In this document: positions 12,798 through 25,800 of the stretch, one piece after another
Position numbering within the stretch: the stretch's first letter is position 1
Layout of the letters: each line of letters begins with the position of its first letter
NCBI GenBank assembly: GCA_023935145.1
Contig: CM043701.1
Coordinates: 76,056,317 to 76,120,316 of the forward strand
Source of the DNA: Bretschneidera sinensis
Taxonomy: Eukaryota > Streptophyta > Magnoliopsida > Brassicales > Akaniaceae
Direction of reading: 5' to 3'
DNA: 64,000 nt
Translations under genes and position numbers: made by a program
Notes under the pieces: generated by a model
What the model was told of the DNA's origin: nothing
The model's input: only the letters and a program-made list of their open reading frames with translations
Database searches by the model: none

Positions 12798-12857
12798 TTC
12801 GATAAGCTAACTCTAGTGTGGGGGAAACCTCGACAGCCACCTTTGGGACCTGAAGAG
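12798..12857 (+). CDS. TBC gene exon a (first visible)
   Basis: Twenty codons, [20 protein letters not shown], follow an intron ending TGGCAG and precede donor GTAAGG. This is the conserved lead-in to the TBC domain. It is isolated by about 10.9 kb from the next exon, so gene finders may miss it. Confidence 0.9.
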
Positions 12858-15800
12858 GTAAGGGCTGTATTGCTTGTGGAGAATTTTTTTGTCTTATCAT
12901 TAATAGATGGTAGATCTGTTAAAAATTAACTTTTACTTAAAAAAACTGTCAAGTGTGAAGTCCCCAGATGTTACCACCTTACCATGAACTTGTCACTTGA
13001 GAAAAGGTTTTTACTGCTAGAATTTTTATGATCGAGCTGCTGTTGCTTCTAATTATATCTTTGTCTATTTCTATAAGCATTTCAGTCCTGTCTTATCTTT
13101 TCGTTTCTTTACGTGCAAAGCATATGTTGTGGCTATGAGATCCTCTTCTCCTTTTCCTCTCAGTCATCAGTTAGTTCAATTTCAGCATTGATGTTTATTG
13201 TCTCTCAGTAGCTATGATGTGAACATGGATATCCAAGTTGGACACAATTATTAAGCTAGCGTGGAAATCCTAAATTTCGGGTTACATCCAAATTGCGTGT
13301 GCTCCATCTGCATGTAGCAGTTAGAAGGCTTGTTTTCATGACCTCTCTTGTTTCATTTGCTCTTATGATGCAAGAAGTGTTCATATTATCACCTCTTCCT
13401 TTACTGTTTCCAGCAATAAGGACTAAGTCCCTTCATACTTTTCCAATCTCTCTCATTGAACAACTCAGCTCAGACCCGCTTTGAAAAATCTTGAGCTACC
13501 TTAAAAATATTATTAAAAGTGCAGTTGGAACAAACCAGAACCTAGTTCTCTTATGTTTCTTGTTTTATACCTTGTAGCTCTTCATAGTTGTCCTAATAGA
13601 TTTTGTTTGTAGCATCTTGCTATCTATGGGCAAGTAGCCACTCTGCTATTAACTCTGGCAAACCAGGAACTTGTTAGTACTAGATTTGTCCTATTGCTAT
13701 TTTGAAGCTTTTCATAGAAGAGGATTGGGATCTTATATCCGTTCTTAAACAGCCACTACTCTCTTTTACCCAGACTCGGTTGTTTGGATGAGTATCCGTG
13801 CTGACACAACACGACAATGGTATGGGTACCAAATCCGGGTCCTGTGCAGAGACAACTTCAAACACCGCAGGTACAGAGAGAGATCCTTGAAGGCCTAGGA
13901 GAGGAGGGAACAATTCAAGTCCAGGAAAGTGAAAAAAAATGAGAGAGTGAGAGGGAGATATGAATTAAGGGAGAGTTTAAGGGAGAGTGAAAGAGATCTG
14001 AATAGAGGGAGATAAAGAGATCTGGAACGAAGAGAGAAATATTTGGAATTTGGGCTTACTTATGAACCTCCATAACAGAGTTAAAAAGAGATCCCAAGAA
14101 ATCATACCTTCAGATAAGGAAATGCAAGAACAAATAAGGGCATCTTCATTTATCCAGTTGAACTTAATGCACTTTTGTTCCTCTGCCCCTTTATTTTGCA
14201 TGCATGAAATGTGGATGAGTAAAGACCTGGTCTTTGAGTAATAATGAGAACATAAGACTCTCACCAAATAAAGAAGCCTACTCACAGACCGGCGGTAAAC
14301 CTGAACGGCTGCACAGAGGGCGTCTGCGACTGCCGCGCGACTCCATTGCAACAGGCAGAAGCACAGGGGTCGGTGATGAACCTGGAACAACTAGAGGGAG
14401 CTCAAAGTTTTCGTTCTCTTACAAACTTCTCGTTTTCTGTATAGCGGTCTGCCTCTTTTCTTCGGCTTGAAAAGAAATAAAAAAAGCCTCCTGGTCTTGC
14501 TCCTCAAGATCCACACTATCAAGTCCTGTGCTGGGTTGAAAGGATGCTGTTTTAAAATTAAAACAATGGATGGACTGAAAGAAGTTTCTGGTTTTAAGCG
14601 TTTTATTTGGGTGGAGCAAAAGTCTTATGATTTCGTTGTCGAAGGAAGAAGAGGTGATCATCTCAGAATCACTGAAAAAATGGTCTCAGAAAGAGGATTT
14701 CGTTGTACCTAGAGAGGTAGGAGGTAGAGTGGCTGCTCAAGTCTTGGCATGAGTGCTGGTTCAAAAAAGGAGAGCGTTTCTGGTCTCATAGATTTAGAAG
14801 CAAAAACAAGTCTTTAGTAATGGGGCTGCACAGAAACATATATGGTAGATTTCTTTCCCTCATTGAGATAAATCAAAGAGGTTCTCAGTTGGTGATTTGT
14901 CCGGAAGGAATTGAAGCTGGAGGCTGGTGGAGGGTTTACAGGGCTATTAAAGAGTTGGTTGCGAATATTTTGCCGGAGAAGAGGGCGGAACCGTCTGTAA
15001 AATTTCTCGAGGAAAATCTGTGTTCTCGGAAATAGGTGGCTGTGGCGGTGGATAAGGTGAAAAGGTTATCTCTGTCGGGGAACTGTCCTCACTATGGTTT
15101 TTCTTTGGCTGGGAGCTTTCAATTTGAGTCGAGGAAAGGCAACAACTATGTCATGAGACAGTCTTGGTAGTCGTTGGTAGGAGGGGCAGAGGGGAGTGTT
15201 TCCACGCGAATACCTTAGAGTGAGGTTGGTAGAGTTGAGGGAAGCAGTGGGCAACGACTGGGTTAGATTTCAAATTCAGATGATTTTATTTCTAGAAAAG
15301 GAAAAGAAATTGAGGGCTCGTGTTTGCTGGTTGGGGCTGCTTAAGTAGGCAGAAAGGAAAGCCAGGTGGAGCCCAGTTTCTCTAATGTCCTCGTGGGCCA
15401 GGCCCAAGTTTCTTTTGAGGGCTCGACACTATTTCTGGATTGGCTTTGGGTGTAAAGGTTGGGCCTAGCAATCTTCAAGGGTCCTAGGCTTTTTTGCATC
15501 GAAGTGGGCCTAGCTCCCAGCTGCTTAGACGGTCCAAGAGGAATAGGGTTTTTAAGCCTGTGGACAGACCCAATCCAGGTTTGAGTGAGAAGAAGATCGC
15601 GACTACTCGCTTTGGCCAGTTGTCGGACAACGACTTGCGGAAGCTCCTAGAGTCATCATCGGTTTAGTCGACTGGATCGAAACTTCCAGATCGAGGAGAG
15701 CAGAGGGTGGCGATGACCCATTGTGGCATGATGCTGAGTAACGCCAAGAAGTCTCTAGAGTCAACACTGACGAACAGAGCTAGGTCGAAAATTTCCAGTG

Positions 15801-18800
15801 AAGCCTTACAGGTGTGCACAGCTGCTGATGTATCGGAGGAAAGACCTTTATCTTCGCATGTAGTTAATTTAGAGGCACCAGAGGAAGTGTTTTGAGTTTG
15901 AGAAGGTACGTCTATGGTGGCTGGAATTGGGAGAGGCATCCTTTTACCTTGAGGTGCTTGCTGCCGACATTATTGAAATTGGGGAGGGTTGCTTTCTTCT
16001 CAAATCCTTAGAAGAGAGGAATTTTAGATGAGGGGAGGTGGCACTTCTTAAGGGAGAAGTGTTAAATTTTGTGTCTGGGGCCTTTCCTTCAGAGTTCTAT
16101 GAGAAGCCTGAGTTCTTTGGGTCTGAAGTTTTGAATTCAAAAAGTGAAGAAAGGTGTTTACCTCTAGGTTTTGTGGATTTTTTGTTAGAACCGTGTAAGG
16201 AGTTAGTGTTGGAGTACGATCACTCCATTATGTTGAACAAGGTTAGCTCCTTTCCCCTGTCTATTTCTGCCCCTGTTTCTGTGGATTTGAATGGGTTGGG
16301 TGTGGGGTTCTTTGTTTGCAAAGAGGTGGAAGAAGAGTTTGTGGGGAGACAAGGTGGAGGTGTGAAGCTATGGGAGGGGGGATAGTTTGTCAGTGAGAAT
16401 TTTTCTGTGAGAGCACCTAAGGTTAACCCAAGCTTAGTTATTAGGGAAGTATCAGATACTTACTTGGATATTGTTGAGTTTGTGGAAAATCAAGTTCAGT
16501 GGCTTGCGATGGAATCAGCTGATTAAGATACAGTGAGTTTCTTAGCATCTGATTGGGTTCTTAATTGGGTTAAAAAGTTGAACAAATTGGTAGGGGTTTC
16601 TCTAGTGGGGATGGAGGACCAAGCAATTAGATTGTTTGAAGAGATTGAGAGGAGAAGGTTGGAGGAATGCCTTTCTAAAGGAAGAACTCGTGGGTATGGA
16701 AAGAAGAAATCCGGGGGGTGGGGGGGGGGGGTGTGCTTAACAGGGAACTCAAAAGGTTGGCCTTCGATGTCAACTATGAGAGAGGTGGAGTTGGTGGACT
16801 AGTAGAGGAGGTTGAAGGTAGGGCTGTCAATGTTGATAAATGTTGAGGAAAATCATCTCTTGGAATGTAAAGGGGTTGAATAATTTAGGTAAAAGACCTA
16901 CAGTTAAGCACTATATTAGAGAATGGAAAGGGGAAGTCGTTTGTCTTCAAGAGACTAAGATGGAGGAGATTGATGTTGCGGTAATTCATAGTGTGTGGGA
17001 AATTAGGTTGTGGCGCTGGAAAACTCTTCCAGCGATAGGGAATGCGGGGGGGATAGTTGTTATGTGGAATAAATCGATGGTGGATCTGGTAGATTGTCAT
17101 ATTGGGTTGTTTTCGATGTCTTGTGTTTTCAAAGATGCTTCGTCCTTCAAAGAGTGGGTGTTTACAAGAGTCTATGGCTCATGTGTGGGTGGGGTGAGGG
17201 ATCTTTTTTGGGGAGAGTTGGCGGAGGTTAGAAGGCGATGGGATCTAACTTGGGCGGTGGAGGGGATTTTAATGTTGTGCTTTACCCTCATGAGGGAAGC
17301 GGGGGTTCGCATGAACTTGGGTCGACGAGGGAATTCTTGGATTTTGTTATAGGACAAAATCTTATTGACTTGTCGTTGTTGGGTGGTTCCTTTATGTGGT
17401 CCAGCTTAAGAGAATTTCCTTATTTCTCTAGGATTGACCGTTTTCTAGTCTTAGGTTGTTGGGAGTTGCTTTTCCCAAGTTTAATTCAAAAGCTTTTGCC
17501 TAGACCTACTTCGGACCATCATCCTTTAGTTTTGGAAGTGGGAGGGTTGCATTGGGGCTCGACACTGTTTCGGTTCGAGAACTTGTGGATGAAGGTGGAC
17601 GGTTTTGGGGATCAAGTAAAAGGGTGGTGGGAGAGTTTCATCCTGGATGGTTGTGTTAGTTTTGTGATTTCTTCTAAATTGAAGCTTCTGAAGGAGGAGC
17701 TAAGGAAGTGGAGCAAAAACACTGTTGGTAATGTGAATTCCTCTATTAATTCTTTATTGGGAAATTTTAGTGGACTCGATGAGAAGGAGATTGTTGAGAG
17801 TCTCTCAGGGGAGGACAAGGAAAGAAGTGAGTGGGTTAAGAAGGAACTTGCTAAACTTATTTCTGTGGAGGAAATCTCATGGCGCCAAACGGCTAGAGAA
17901 TTATGGCTTCAGGAGGTTAATAGGAAATTCACAGGAGGCATAAATTTCTTAGATCCACAGAGGTTGAGGGTGCTCTGTTTGAGGAGGAAGCAGGGATGAA
18001 ATAGTTGATTTGTAATTTTTTCAAAAAGCTTTATACGGAGTTGCATGACAGTCGACCAAATTTGGATGGGTTGATCTTTTTTAGTATTAATGGGGAGGAA
18101 GCTAGTTGGTTTGAGCGTCCCTTTGAGGAGGAGGAGATTCTCGCTTCTCTTCGGGAGAGTAATGGTGATAAAGCTCCGGGTCCCCAATGGTTTTTCTTCG
18201 GCATTCTTAGCAAGTAATTGGGAAGTGTTAAAGGGAGACATTCTTAGATTTTTTGTGGTTTGTCCCAATCAACATGCCTTTGTGGAAGGAATACAAATTC
18301 TAGATGCCGCTTTGATTCCAAAAGAAGTGGTGGATTCCCACTTAAAAGATGGATGGGGAGGGGTGATTTGTAAGGTTAACATGGAGAAGGCTTATTGACC
18401 ATGTTTGTTGTTGTTTTGTGATTTATTTATTGAAAATAATGGGTTTCGGTGATAAGTGGTGTGAATGGATCTTCAAGTGCATTTCCTCAGCTTCTTTCTC
18501 TATCCTTATTAATGGATGCCCCTTCGATTTGTTTGGAGTTTCGAGAGGTCTTAGGCAAGGGGATCATTTGTCGTCGTTTTTATTCTTGTTGGTGATGGAA
18601 GCTTTTAGTAAGATGTTGTCCAAAGCGGTGGATGAAGGGCTTTTAAGCGAATTTAAGATTAGAAGAGATGAAAGGAGTGAGTGTGTCGCACCTTCTTTTT
18701 GCCGACGATACTTTAGTTTTTTGTGGGGTCGAATCTACTCAAATTTTACATCTTCGGTGTGTTCTTCTTTGTTTCGAGACGATTTCGGAACTTAAGGTCA

Positions 18801-19780
18801 ATTTAAGCAAGAGCATTTTAATTCCTCTTAGTGAAAATATTAATGGTCGTTTCCTAGCTTCCTTATTGGGGTATGAAGAGGGGTTGCTTCCAACTACTTA
18901 TCTTGGTCTTCCTCTTGGAGCAAAGTTTAAAGACAAAAGTGTGTGGAATCCTATTGTGGAGAGGTTTGAGAAAAGGTTAGAGGATGGAAAATAACTTTCT
19001 TTCTAAGGGCGGGAGACTCATGCTTATCAAAAGCACTCCTTCTAGTTTACCAATTTACTTTATGTCGCTTTTTCCTATTCCTAGTTCGGTAGCTAGGATG
19101 TTGGAGAGAATTCAAAGAAGTTTTGCGAATTGGTGGGGCTAATGTGGAAGGTTCACGAAATTTCCCTAAGAAAGCTATTTGGTGCCCTCGTGCTCCAAGG
19201 AAAGTAAGTTTTTTTTTTTTTTTTTTGCATTGGGAGGCCGCTTGGGGAAAGATCCTTACTTTGGACAATTTACAAAAGTGGGGGAAAGTGCTTGTTAATA
19301 GGTGTTTTATTTGTAAATGTTGTGCTAAGTCGGTTGTTCATCTTTTTGTTGGAGTGCATGTTGGCTAGAAGCTTGTGGGTGATGGTTTATTGATTATTGG
19401 GGATCTCTTGGGTGATGGCCGGCACCATTATAGATGAAATTTGAGTGATGGCCGACTCCATTATGACCCGAGCCCGACTTGACTTGAACTCGAGGCACCC
19501 TAAACCCGAAGTGACTCGAACTTGAAACGACCTGAAGCCTAAGAGGGCTCGAACTCGAACTGAAACCCGAATTAACCTGGTGTTTTTTTTAAAATAAATA
19601 ATTTACTTATTAAACTGATAATGGCCAAGTAAAAATGTTATGTCCCAATATGCGAAATTAAATGAATCAAGATTTTTTTCAATCAAATAAGATTAAAGAG
19701 AATTAAACAATAATTTTTTATAATCTTATTGTTTTACTAATTATGTTATAATTACAAAATTAGTATATATGTGTGTGTGC

Positions 19781-19834
<54 letters not shown>

Positions 19835-22800
19835 CACTATTTTTATGTTTATATTTTTATTTAAAGATTTACAAATTGTAAATATGGTCATACAAGAAGC
19901 ATCTTGACAAGATGATGTAAGAGTTCACTTCCAAATTGAATTGGACAAGTCTGAGCTCTTTCCCTTTCATTTATGGCTTTAAGATTTTTTTCTCTTGAAT
20001 TTTTTTATGTTAATATCATATGCCAATATTTAATAATCATATGCACGCAATACCACAATATTTTTCATGTTCATATTAAAATTTAATGGATGACATAATA
20101 TAATAATTAAAATTAATTTTACATAACTCATTGAGAAATATACTTCATAGAAAAATGAGCTAACTTAACGGGTTTACCTGAACCTAAATAAGTACAAAAA
20201 CATCACTAGAAATCAGAAAGAGAGAAAAAGTTGAGGCAACCCGAAGCGGCCCGAAACCTGAAGTGGTTTTGACCTGAAATGACTTGTGACCCAAATGAAC
20301 CAAAAACCGAAATGACCAGTAGCCCAATCCAAGACCCTGGTTGCCACCTCTACTTCGAACTGGCTAAACGCTTATCGAACCTTTCAACAATCGGATCCCA
20401 CACTTTTTTCTCAAACCCATATGCAAAGTTATTTACAAGTTAAAAATTCAATGAAATCCATAAGCTTTTCATTTAAGAAAATGGCCATTAAGCCAAAAAT
20501 TTATCTAATGAAGCCACCTATCCTTGATCAAGAAAATATAACTTTCCTCCCCATTGAAACCCCTTCTAGTTCTTACATTCCACACAGTCCAAAATATAGA
20601 AAGAGGGGTTGATGCTATAGTTTTCCTCAACTCTTGAGAACCACCAATACCCCTCCAGGCCCACTCCTTATCCTCCAAAAAATTTCCATCACCCAAGAGA
20701 TGCTTAGCACCATAGAAACCCAATAGTAGCCCAGTACCCCTTTCGGTTTCCCTCCTATCTGATGCACCCAAGTGCGTATCTCCACTAGCATTGTCTTCAG
20801 TTGTGCTCCCTTGACTTGTAGATCCGATCCTTGGCACCTTTACTAAAAGCTGTTCTCCAAAAACCATCAGTCCTCTCAAATTGCACCTGCACTAAGGGAA
20901 AAAATCAACAATCTTGAGGCTTGGATTTGAAGGGATTTGCGGTTGCTTCACCAAACAGATATTTTATCGAGCTTAGAACTTTCAGACCTTTCTGACGCAG
21001 CACCGAAAACCCAATGCAGCGTTTCAACAAAATTTCAAACTTCCACCATCAATTGGCCTCAAAACCCATTGGGTACCCAACAGATTTTACCCAACACTGC
21101 TTCAGTCCTGTCAGTTGCAGAATCCTGCCTTAGCTGTTGCTTTTTAATACGGAAAGCAATGATCGGTTCTCCTCAACAACCTCCTGATCCATTGATGGTC
21201 CCCTTTCTTCCACCAAAATTGCTTCCAGCCCTCCCTTAATCAATGAAAATTTGTCTTTTTCCCATGTAAATCTGTCTGGCCACCTCGATTGTTCTCATTG
21301 ATTCTAAAAAGAAATAAAATTATTTTCTCTCAATGGCCAAGAATCTTCAGTGCCCTATTTTTAATAAATCTGCCTCAAATGGCCATCTCTTTCAATGAAG
21401 TGTTAACATATTATTGTTGTTTCCGTCAACTTTGTACATTCAGGGTGGGCTAATATTTGGGGAATGGGGGAGCAAGAAGTTTTGAGGAGTTGCATTGTAG
21501 AAGTTTGGGTGCCTGGAGGGAAGTGGCTTGCTGAGGGGGGTGAAAAGTTTCTGGGATTGGTTAGACGAGGTGACAAGTTTGGGTGCACGGTTTCTTGTGG
21601 GTTCTTGTTTAACATTTAACAAAAAGAGCATAAAGGCCCTAAGAGGTATCTTGGCCGAGCAACTAAAAGGGGGATGGCCCATATAATCTTACTTTCGGCC
21701 TCCATAACAGAGTTAAAAGGAGATGGACTCAAGACTAGCTTAATTAGCCAACGCAAAGAATAGTATTGTAAAATATTTTGTCTAGCCAATTGATGCAGAA
21801 TGGAAAAGAAAATTTGTATTGTTTTAGGATTTTTGTATATTTTTGGGTTTATTTGTAATTATGCTTTTTGGGAATTAAGTAGTATTATTTTAAGGAAAAT
21901 TAGGTTTAGGTAATTAAATATTAATACGGGTTTGGCTTATTTCCTATTTGTGATTTGGGATTGGTGCCTATATAAGCACATTATTATGTTTTTGTTTTAG
22001 TTAGTCATTGATAATAGAATTTGGATTTGGAATATCTCCTCTCACCTGTTTTCTTCTTTGTCCCTACTGTTTCTGCTCCTTCTCTTCTCTTTCTGTGCTT
22101 CTTCTCTTCTTGTTTCTGTTAGTTCTTCTCTTGTCTTCCTTATTTTTCTCGTTCCTTCTCTCTTTTATATATTTCTTCTCTCTTAAACTATCTGTTTTAC
22201 ATCACCAATACGAGGACTAATACTGTAAAATATGTTTTATTTAGAAATAGGAGACATATCCCTGTGCCCATGTCTAACTTTTGGACTCTTTTTGTCCATT
22301 TTCCTGCATCTTAAAATTCAAATTTTAACTAGTCAGATGTTCAGATATGCACCAGGTCTGACTCTTGTATTTGAGTCCATGTAACATAGCTACTTCTTGA
22401 TATATGCGTGTGCCTTTATGTTGCCCTCTTCAATTATAATTGTTGAAATGTAGTTTCCTAATTACATATGTATTAGGTTTTCTTATTGGTTTAGATTTTC
22501 CTATTCCTATTAGGTTTTATATTCTTTGCTCTATATGTAGGTTCGTTTACATAACACAACAATAATAATTCTTCTACAACATGGTATCAGATCCCGTAGT
22601 TGGGACCCTGGTTGTTGTCTTGAGTAAACCTTGTTAAAAGTAAGAAAAAAAGAGAAAAGAAAAAGAAAAAAATTCTAGGTTTAGAATCTATTCAGTACCC
22701 GTTATTTTTCTCTGGCATGTTTGTCCTTCTCTGACACAACTGTCCTCTGTCTCCGGAAGGTTTCGTTTGTTCTCCGGCATAGTCAAGCTCTTCTCTGTCT

Positions 22801-25800
22801 TTTCTGGCACGATCAGTCGAGATCTTCCATGGTATATTTTGTCATCTCCGGTGTCATATGTTTGGTCTATCTTCTTCTCTGGTCCAAGTTCTGTCACAGT
22901 CCTCGTCGTCTGTTTTGGTTAACAATGATCGTGACTCGTCCTCATCGCACCTTCACTGTCACAAACTGTCATAACCTTGCCGCGAAGCCCAGTTGTTCCC
23001 GTCTGTTCTGTGTCTAAAATTTCAGCTGCTGCTGAGTTTGTTAGCTTTTGTGGGTTTTGGGGTTGAAGAGGACCAATTTTGTTTTGGAGATATATGCTCC
23101 AACATGACCCGGATCCATTGACTGACCCAGATTTGGCCCCCTATTGTAGAAAGAGGACCCTATCCAATCCGTTTTGGTAGATTTGATCCATGTCAAGCAG
23201 CTTGTTCCAGTCCTGTTGTCTTGTGGGTTTTATTGACCTTGTGTTGTGGATCTTGTTGATCGAGTGTTGTTGGGTCTTGTTGACCTAAGTGTTGTGGGTT
23301 GTGTTGACCCGGTGTTGTAGGTCTTGTTGATTTGGTTCTATTATGGGTTTTGTCGTATTTGGGTAACAATTTTCTGAAGAAAATATGTTTGGATAACTGT
23401 AATTCGAAAACTGTTTCCAAACCAGAAAACAATGAAATGTTGTTTGGATAATTTTATTTTGAAAACTGTTTGCCAAACATAGAAAAGAGTTTTCAAAAAC
23501 TGTTTTCAATTTTTGAAAACTGAAAATAGTTTTTGAAAACTCTATCCAAACATGCCCATAGCTTCCTAGTTACATATGTATTAGGTTTTCTTTATTGGTT
23601 TAGATTTTCCTATTCCTATTAGGTTTAATATTCTTAGCTCTCTATGTATAGGTTTGTTGGTTTGTTCACATAACACAACAATAATAATTCTTCTACAATA
23701 TTCCTATTCGTTCTCTTTTACCAATTCTACAACAAAAATATAAATTGTTTTAATTTTATTTGCAGTGGGCTACTATCTTGGATTCTGAAGGGCGCATTGT
23801 GGATTCAAAAGCTTTAAGAAAGAGAATATTCTATGGTGGAGTTGAGCACAAATTGCGAACAGAGGTTTGTATTTTGTAGTGTACAAGGAATTCTGTGCTT
23901 TTTCAGTTACATTACATATACATTTTTTATCTCTCTTAAAATGATTATAGGTCTGGTCGCTTTTGTTGGGATATCATGCATATGAATCAACATATGCAGA
24001 GAGGAAATATCTTAGGTCCATCAAAAAGTCAGAATATGAGACCATAAAGCAGCAGTGGCAGGTTTGCTGCAAATCCTCTCTCTCTCCCCCAATGTACAAT
24101 AGCCTTAAAATGCTTTTTTTTTTAAGTGCCAGCTGGGTGCGCTTCTGAAAATTATATCTGCTTTTGCTTTATATCACCACAGTGGGACCTATGACTTGGT
24201 TTGGCTTATTATCAGGTTCTCTAATTGATGATGCTTGTGTTATTTGAATTTGTGTTTATGTAAATGAGTGCTTAAAGTGCCTGCTTATTGTAAACCCAGC
24301 AGTGCCAAACCCAACCTAATTATTGTTAATGCTTTGCTGGAGAGAGAGAGAGACACTTCCATTTTTAAACTAAAAGAGTGGCATTTAGGTTTGACACTAT
24401 AAAAATTGAAGGAGCGGATGAAAGCAAAAGTAAGGGCAGAACTTAGGGCAGCAAAACATAAACACTAGAAGAAAATATGATGCACTATTAAATTCAGTTT
24501 CGAGGATAGAAATGCCTTAATAGAGTTATCAAATGTAATGCATCTTTATTAGTGACATTGGTTCACATTGCCTGACTTTTTTTTAAAGTTTTTAACTATA
24601 GGCGCAGCCGGTTGACTCATACCAACCTCACCTGAATATGTTGCATTATATGCGCGTGTATGTGTTGGGTGGTTTTTTTTTGTGGGGGTGGGGTGGGGGG
24701 GGGAGGGGGGAGCGCGGGGAATGAATGCATACACCATACACTATGGGAAATTTGAATCCCCCAACCTGGTAATTATGAGTTGGCTGGAAAGTTACTGTGA
24801 TGATGATTGTCAAGACATATAAATGAATGACTAACAAGCCAAGATAATTCTGTTTGCTAGTAACACTAAGCTTAATATAACGAATGAACTCAATTGAAAA
24901 GATAACCAGGATATCTAACAAAGGAATGCCCTCATGTTATTGGTCTTATCACCACTCACTGGTCTTTTAAGTGTTACGTGGACTCTTTCCCCACTGAGAA
25001 AAAGAATTCTCTAATATGTCTTAAAGGCAACTGAGCCAGGATAGATGTAATTCTTGTGAGAGAATAGAAATAAGTCTATTAAACCCTTTTTTTTTTTTGT
25101 TAGGCTAAATATCTTGAAGAAAGGTGCAGGAGAAGCAGATAAAACTTCAGTGAAGTATTTTTTTAATCCAATTTTGGACTCGAGCAATTTTGTTTTGGGG
25201 CATTGGATGTCTGGTCATCAGTATAATTTTCTCTTTTCGCTTGTTATGCTAATACAATTTGATTCCCTTACCTAGTAGTGCTCAGAGTGTCGTGGTACAA
25301 TGCCTATCAGATAATTTAACTGTTAAAGAAACTGAATGCTATGAGCATTGCCACTTATTTGGAACACATAGCACTCATTTTAATCTTCTGAGGCTTGACT
25401 AGGGAAATCTTATCACCCCCCCTTCTTCTAATTCTTATTTCCTGCTGAAAGTTTTTCCTTTATGCTTGTTTAATGTTTATGTAAATTTTACCTTGCAGAG
25501 TATCTCTCCTGGACAAGCAAAAAGATTTACGAAATTCAGAGAGAGGAGAGGTCTTATAGAGAAAGATGTGGTATGAATGAAATTAGCACGGCTGTATGCA
25601 CTTCCGCATGCCGATTTTATTCATTAAATTATAAGAATGAAAGTTTAAACCTGTTGATTATGTTTTTGTGTGTGTCAAGGTAAGGACTGATAGGTCAATT
25701 GCTTTCTACGATGGGGATGATAATCCAAATGTGAATCTCTTACGTGATATTCTATTGACCTACTCTTTCTATAACTTTGATCTCGGTTACTGTCAGGTAA

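Larger units (their letters stand above)
14400..19440 (+). mobile_element. LINE-B: plant L1-type LINE with internal deletion
   Basis: ORF1, endonuclease, RT and a C-terminal zinc-binding tail follow in order on the plus strand. The 5' boundary is uncertain (about 14400). The 3' boundary is near 19440, where the GACCCGAA-rich element starts. The element is the sense-strand cousin of LINE-A. It is defective: frameshifts split the endonuclease, and the RT lacks a central block. Confidence 0.85.
22441..23700 (+). mobile_element. Short non-autonomous LTR element (TRIM-like), copia-type primer site
   Basis: The terminal direct repeats are 22441-22581 (TGTTGAAATG to CTTCTACAACA) and about 23553-23700. 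They share long stretches such as TTACATATGTATTAGGTTTT and ACACAACAATAATAATTCTT. Directly inside the left repeat is TGGTATCAGATC (22582-22593), close to the initiator-Met tRNA primer site of plant copia elements. The internal part is about 1 kb and encodes no gag or pol. A clear target duplication is not visible, and the right LTR start is eroded next to a small MITE-like insert. Confidence 0.7.
12858..23765 (+). other. 10.9-kb intron of the TBC gene, filled with transposable elements
   Basis: The donor is GTAAGG and the acceptor TTTGCAG. It contains LINE-B in sense orientation, a GACCCGAA-rich element, LINE 3'-end debris in antisense orientation, and a short LTR element just before the acceptor. 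Within 12858-14400 I see no coding exon or repeat I can name. Confidence 0.85.

Noticed and set aside
13977..14390. 137-codon frame on the minus strand in the long TBC intron
   Set aside because: No motif, no codon-like composition and no splice context. It lies in probable LINE leader or intron sequence.
20937..21239. 100-codon plus-strand frame
   Set aside because: Low-complexity Pro/Ser-rich translation without recognisable domain or gene context. A chance frame is the simplest reading.
21790..22240. Possible solo LTR with TATATAAGCAC and CT-rich leader
   Set aside because: No matching ends, target duplication or second copy in the window, so not listed as an element.
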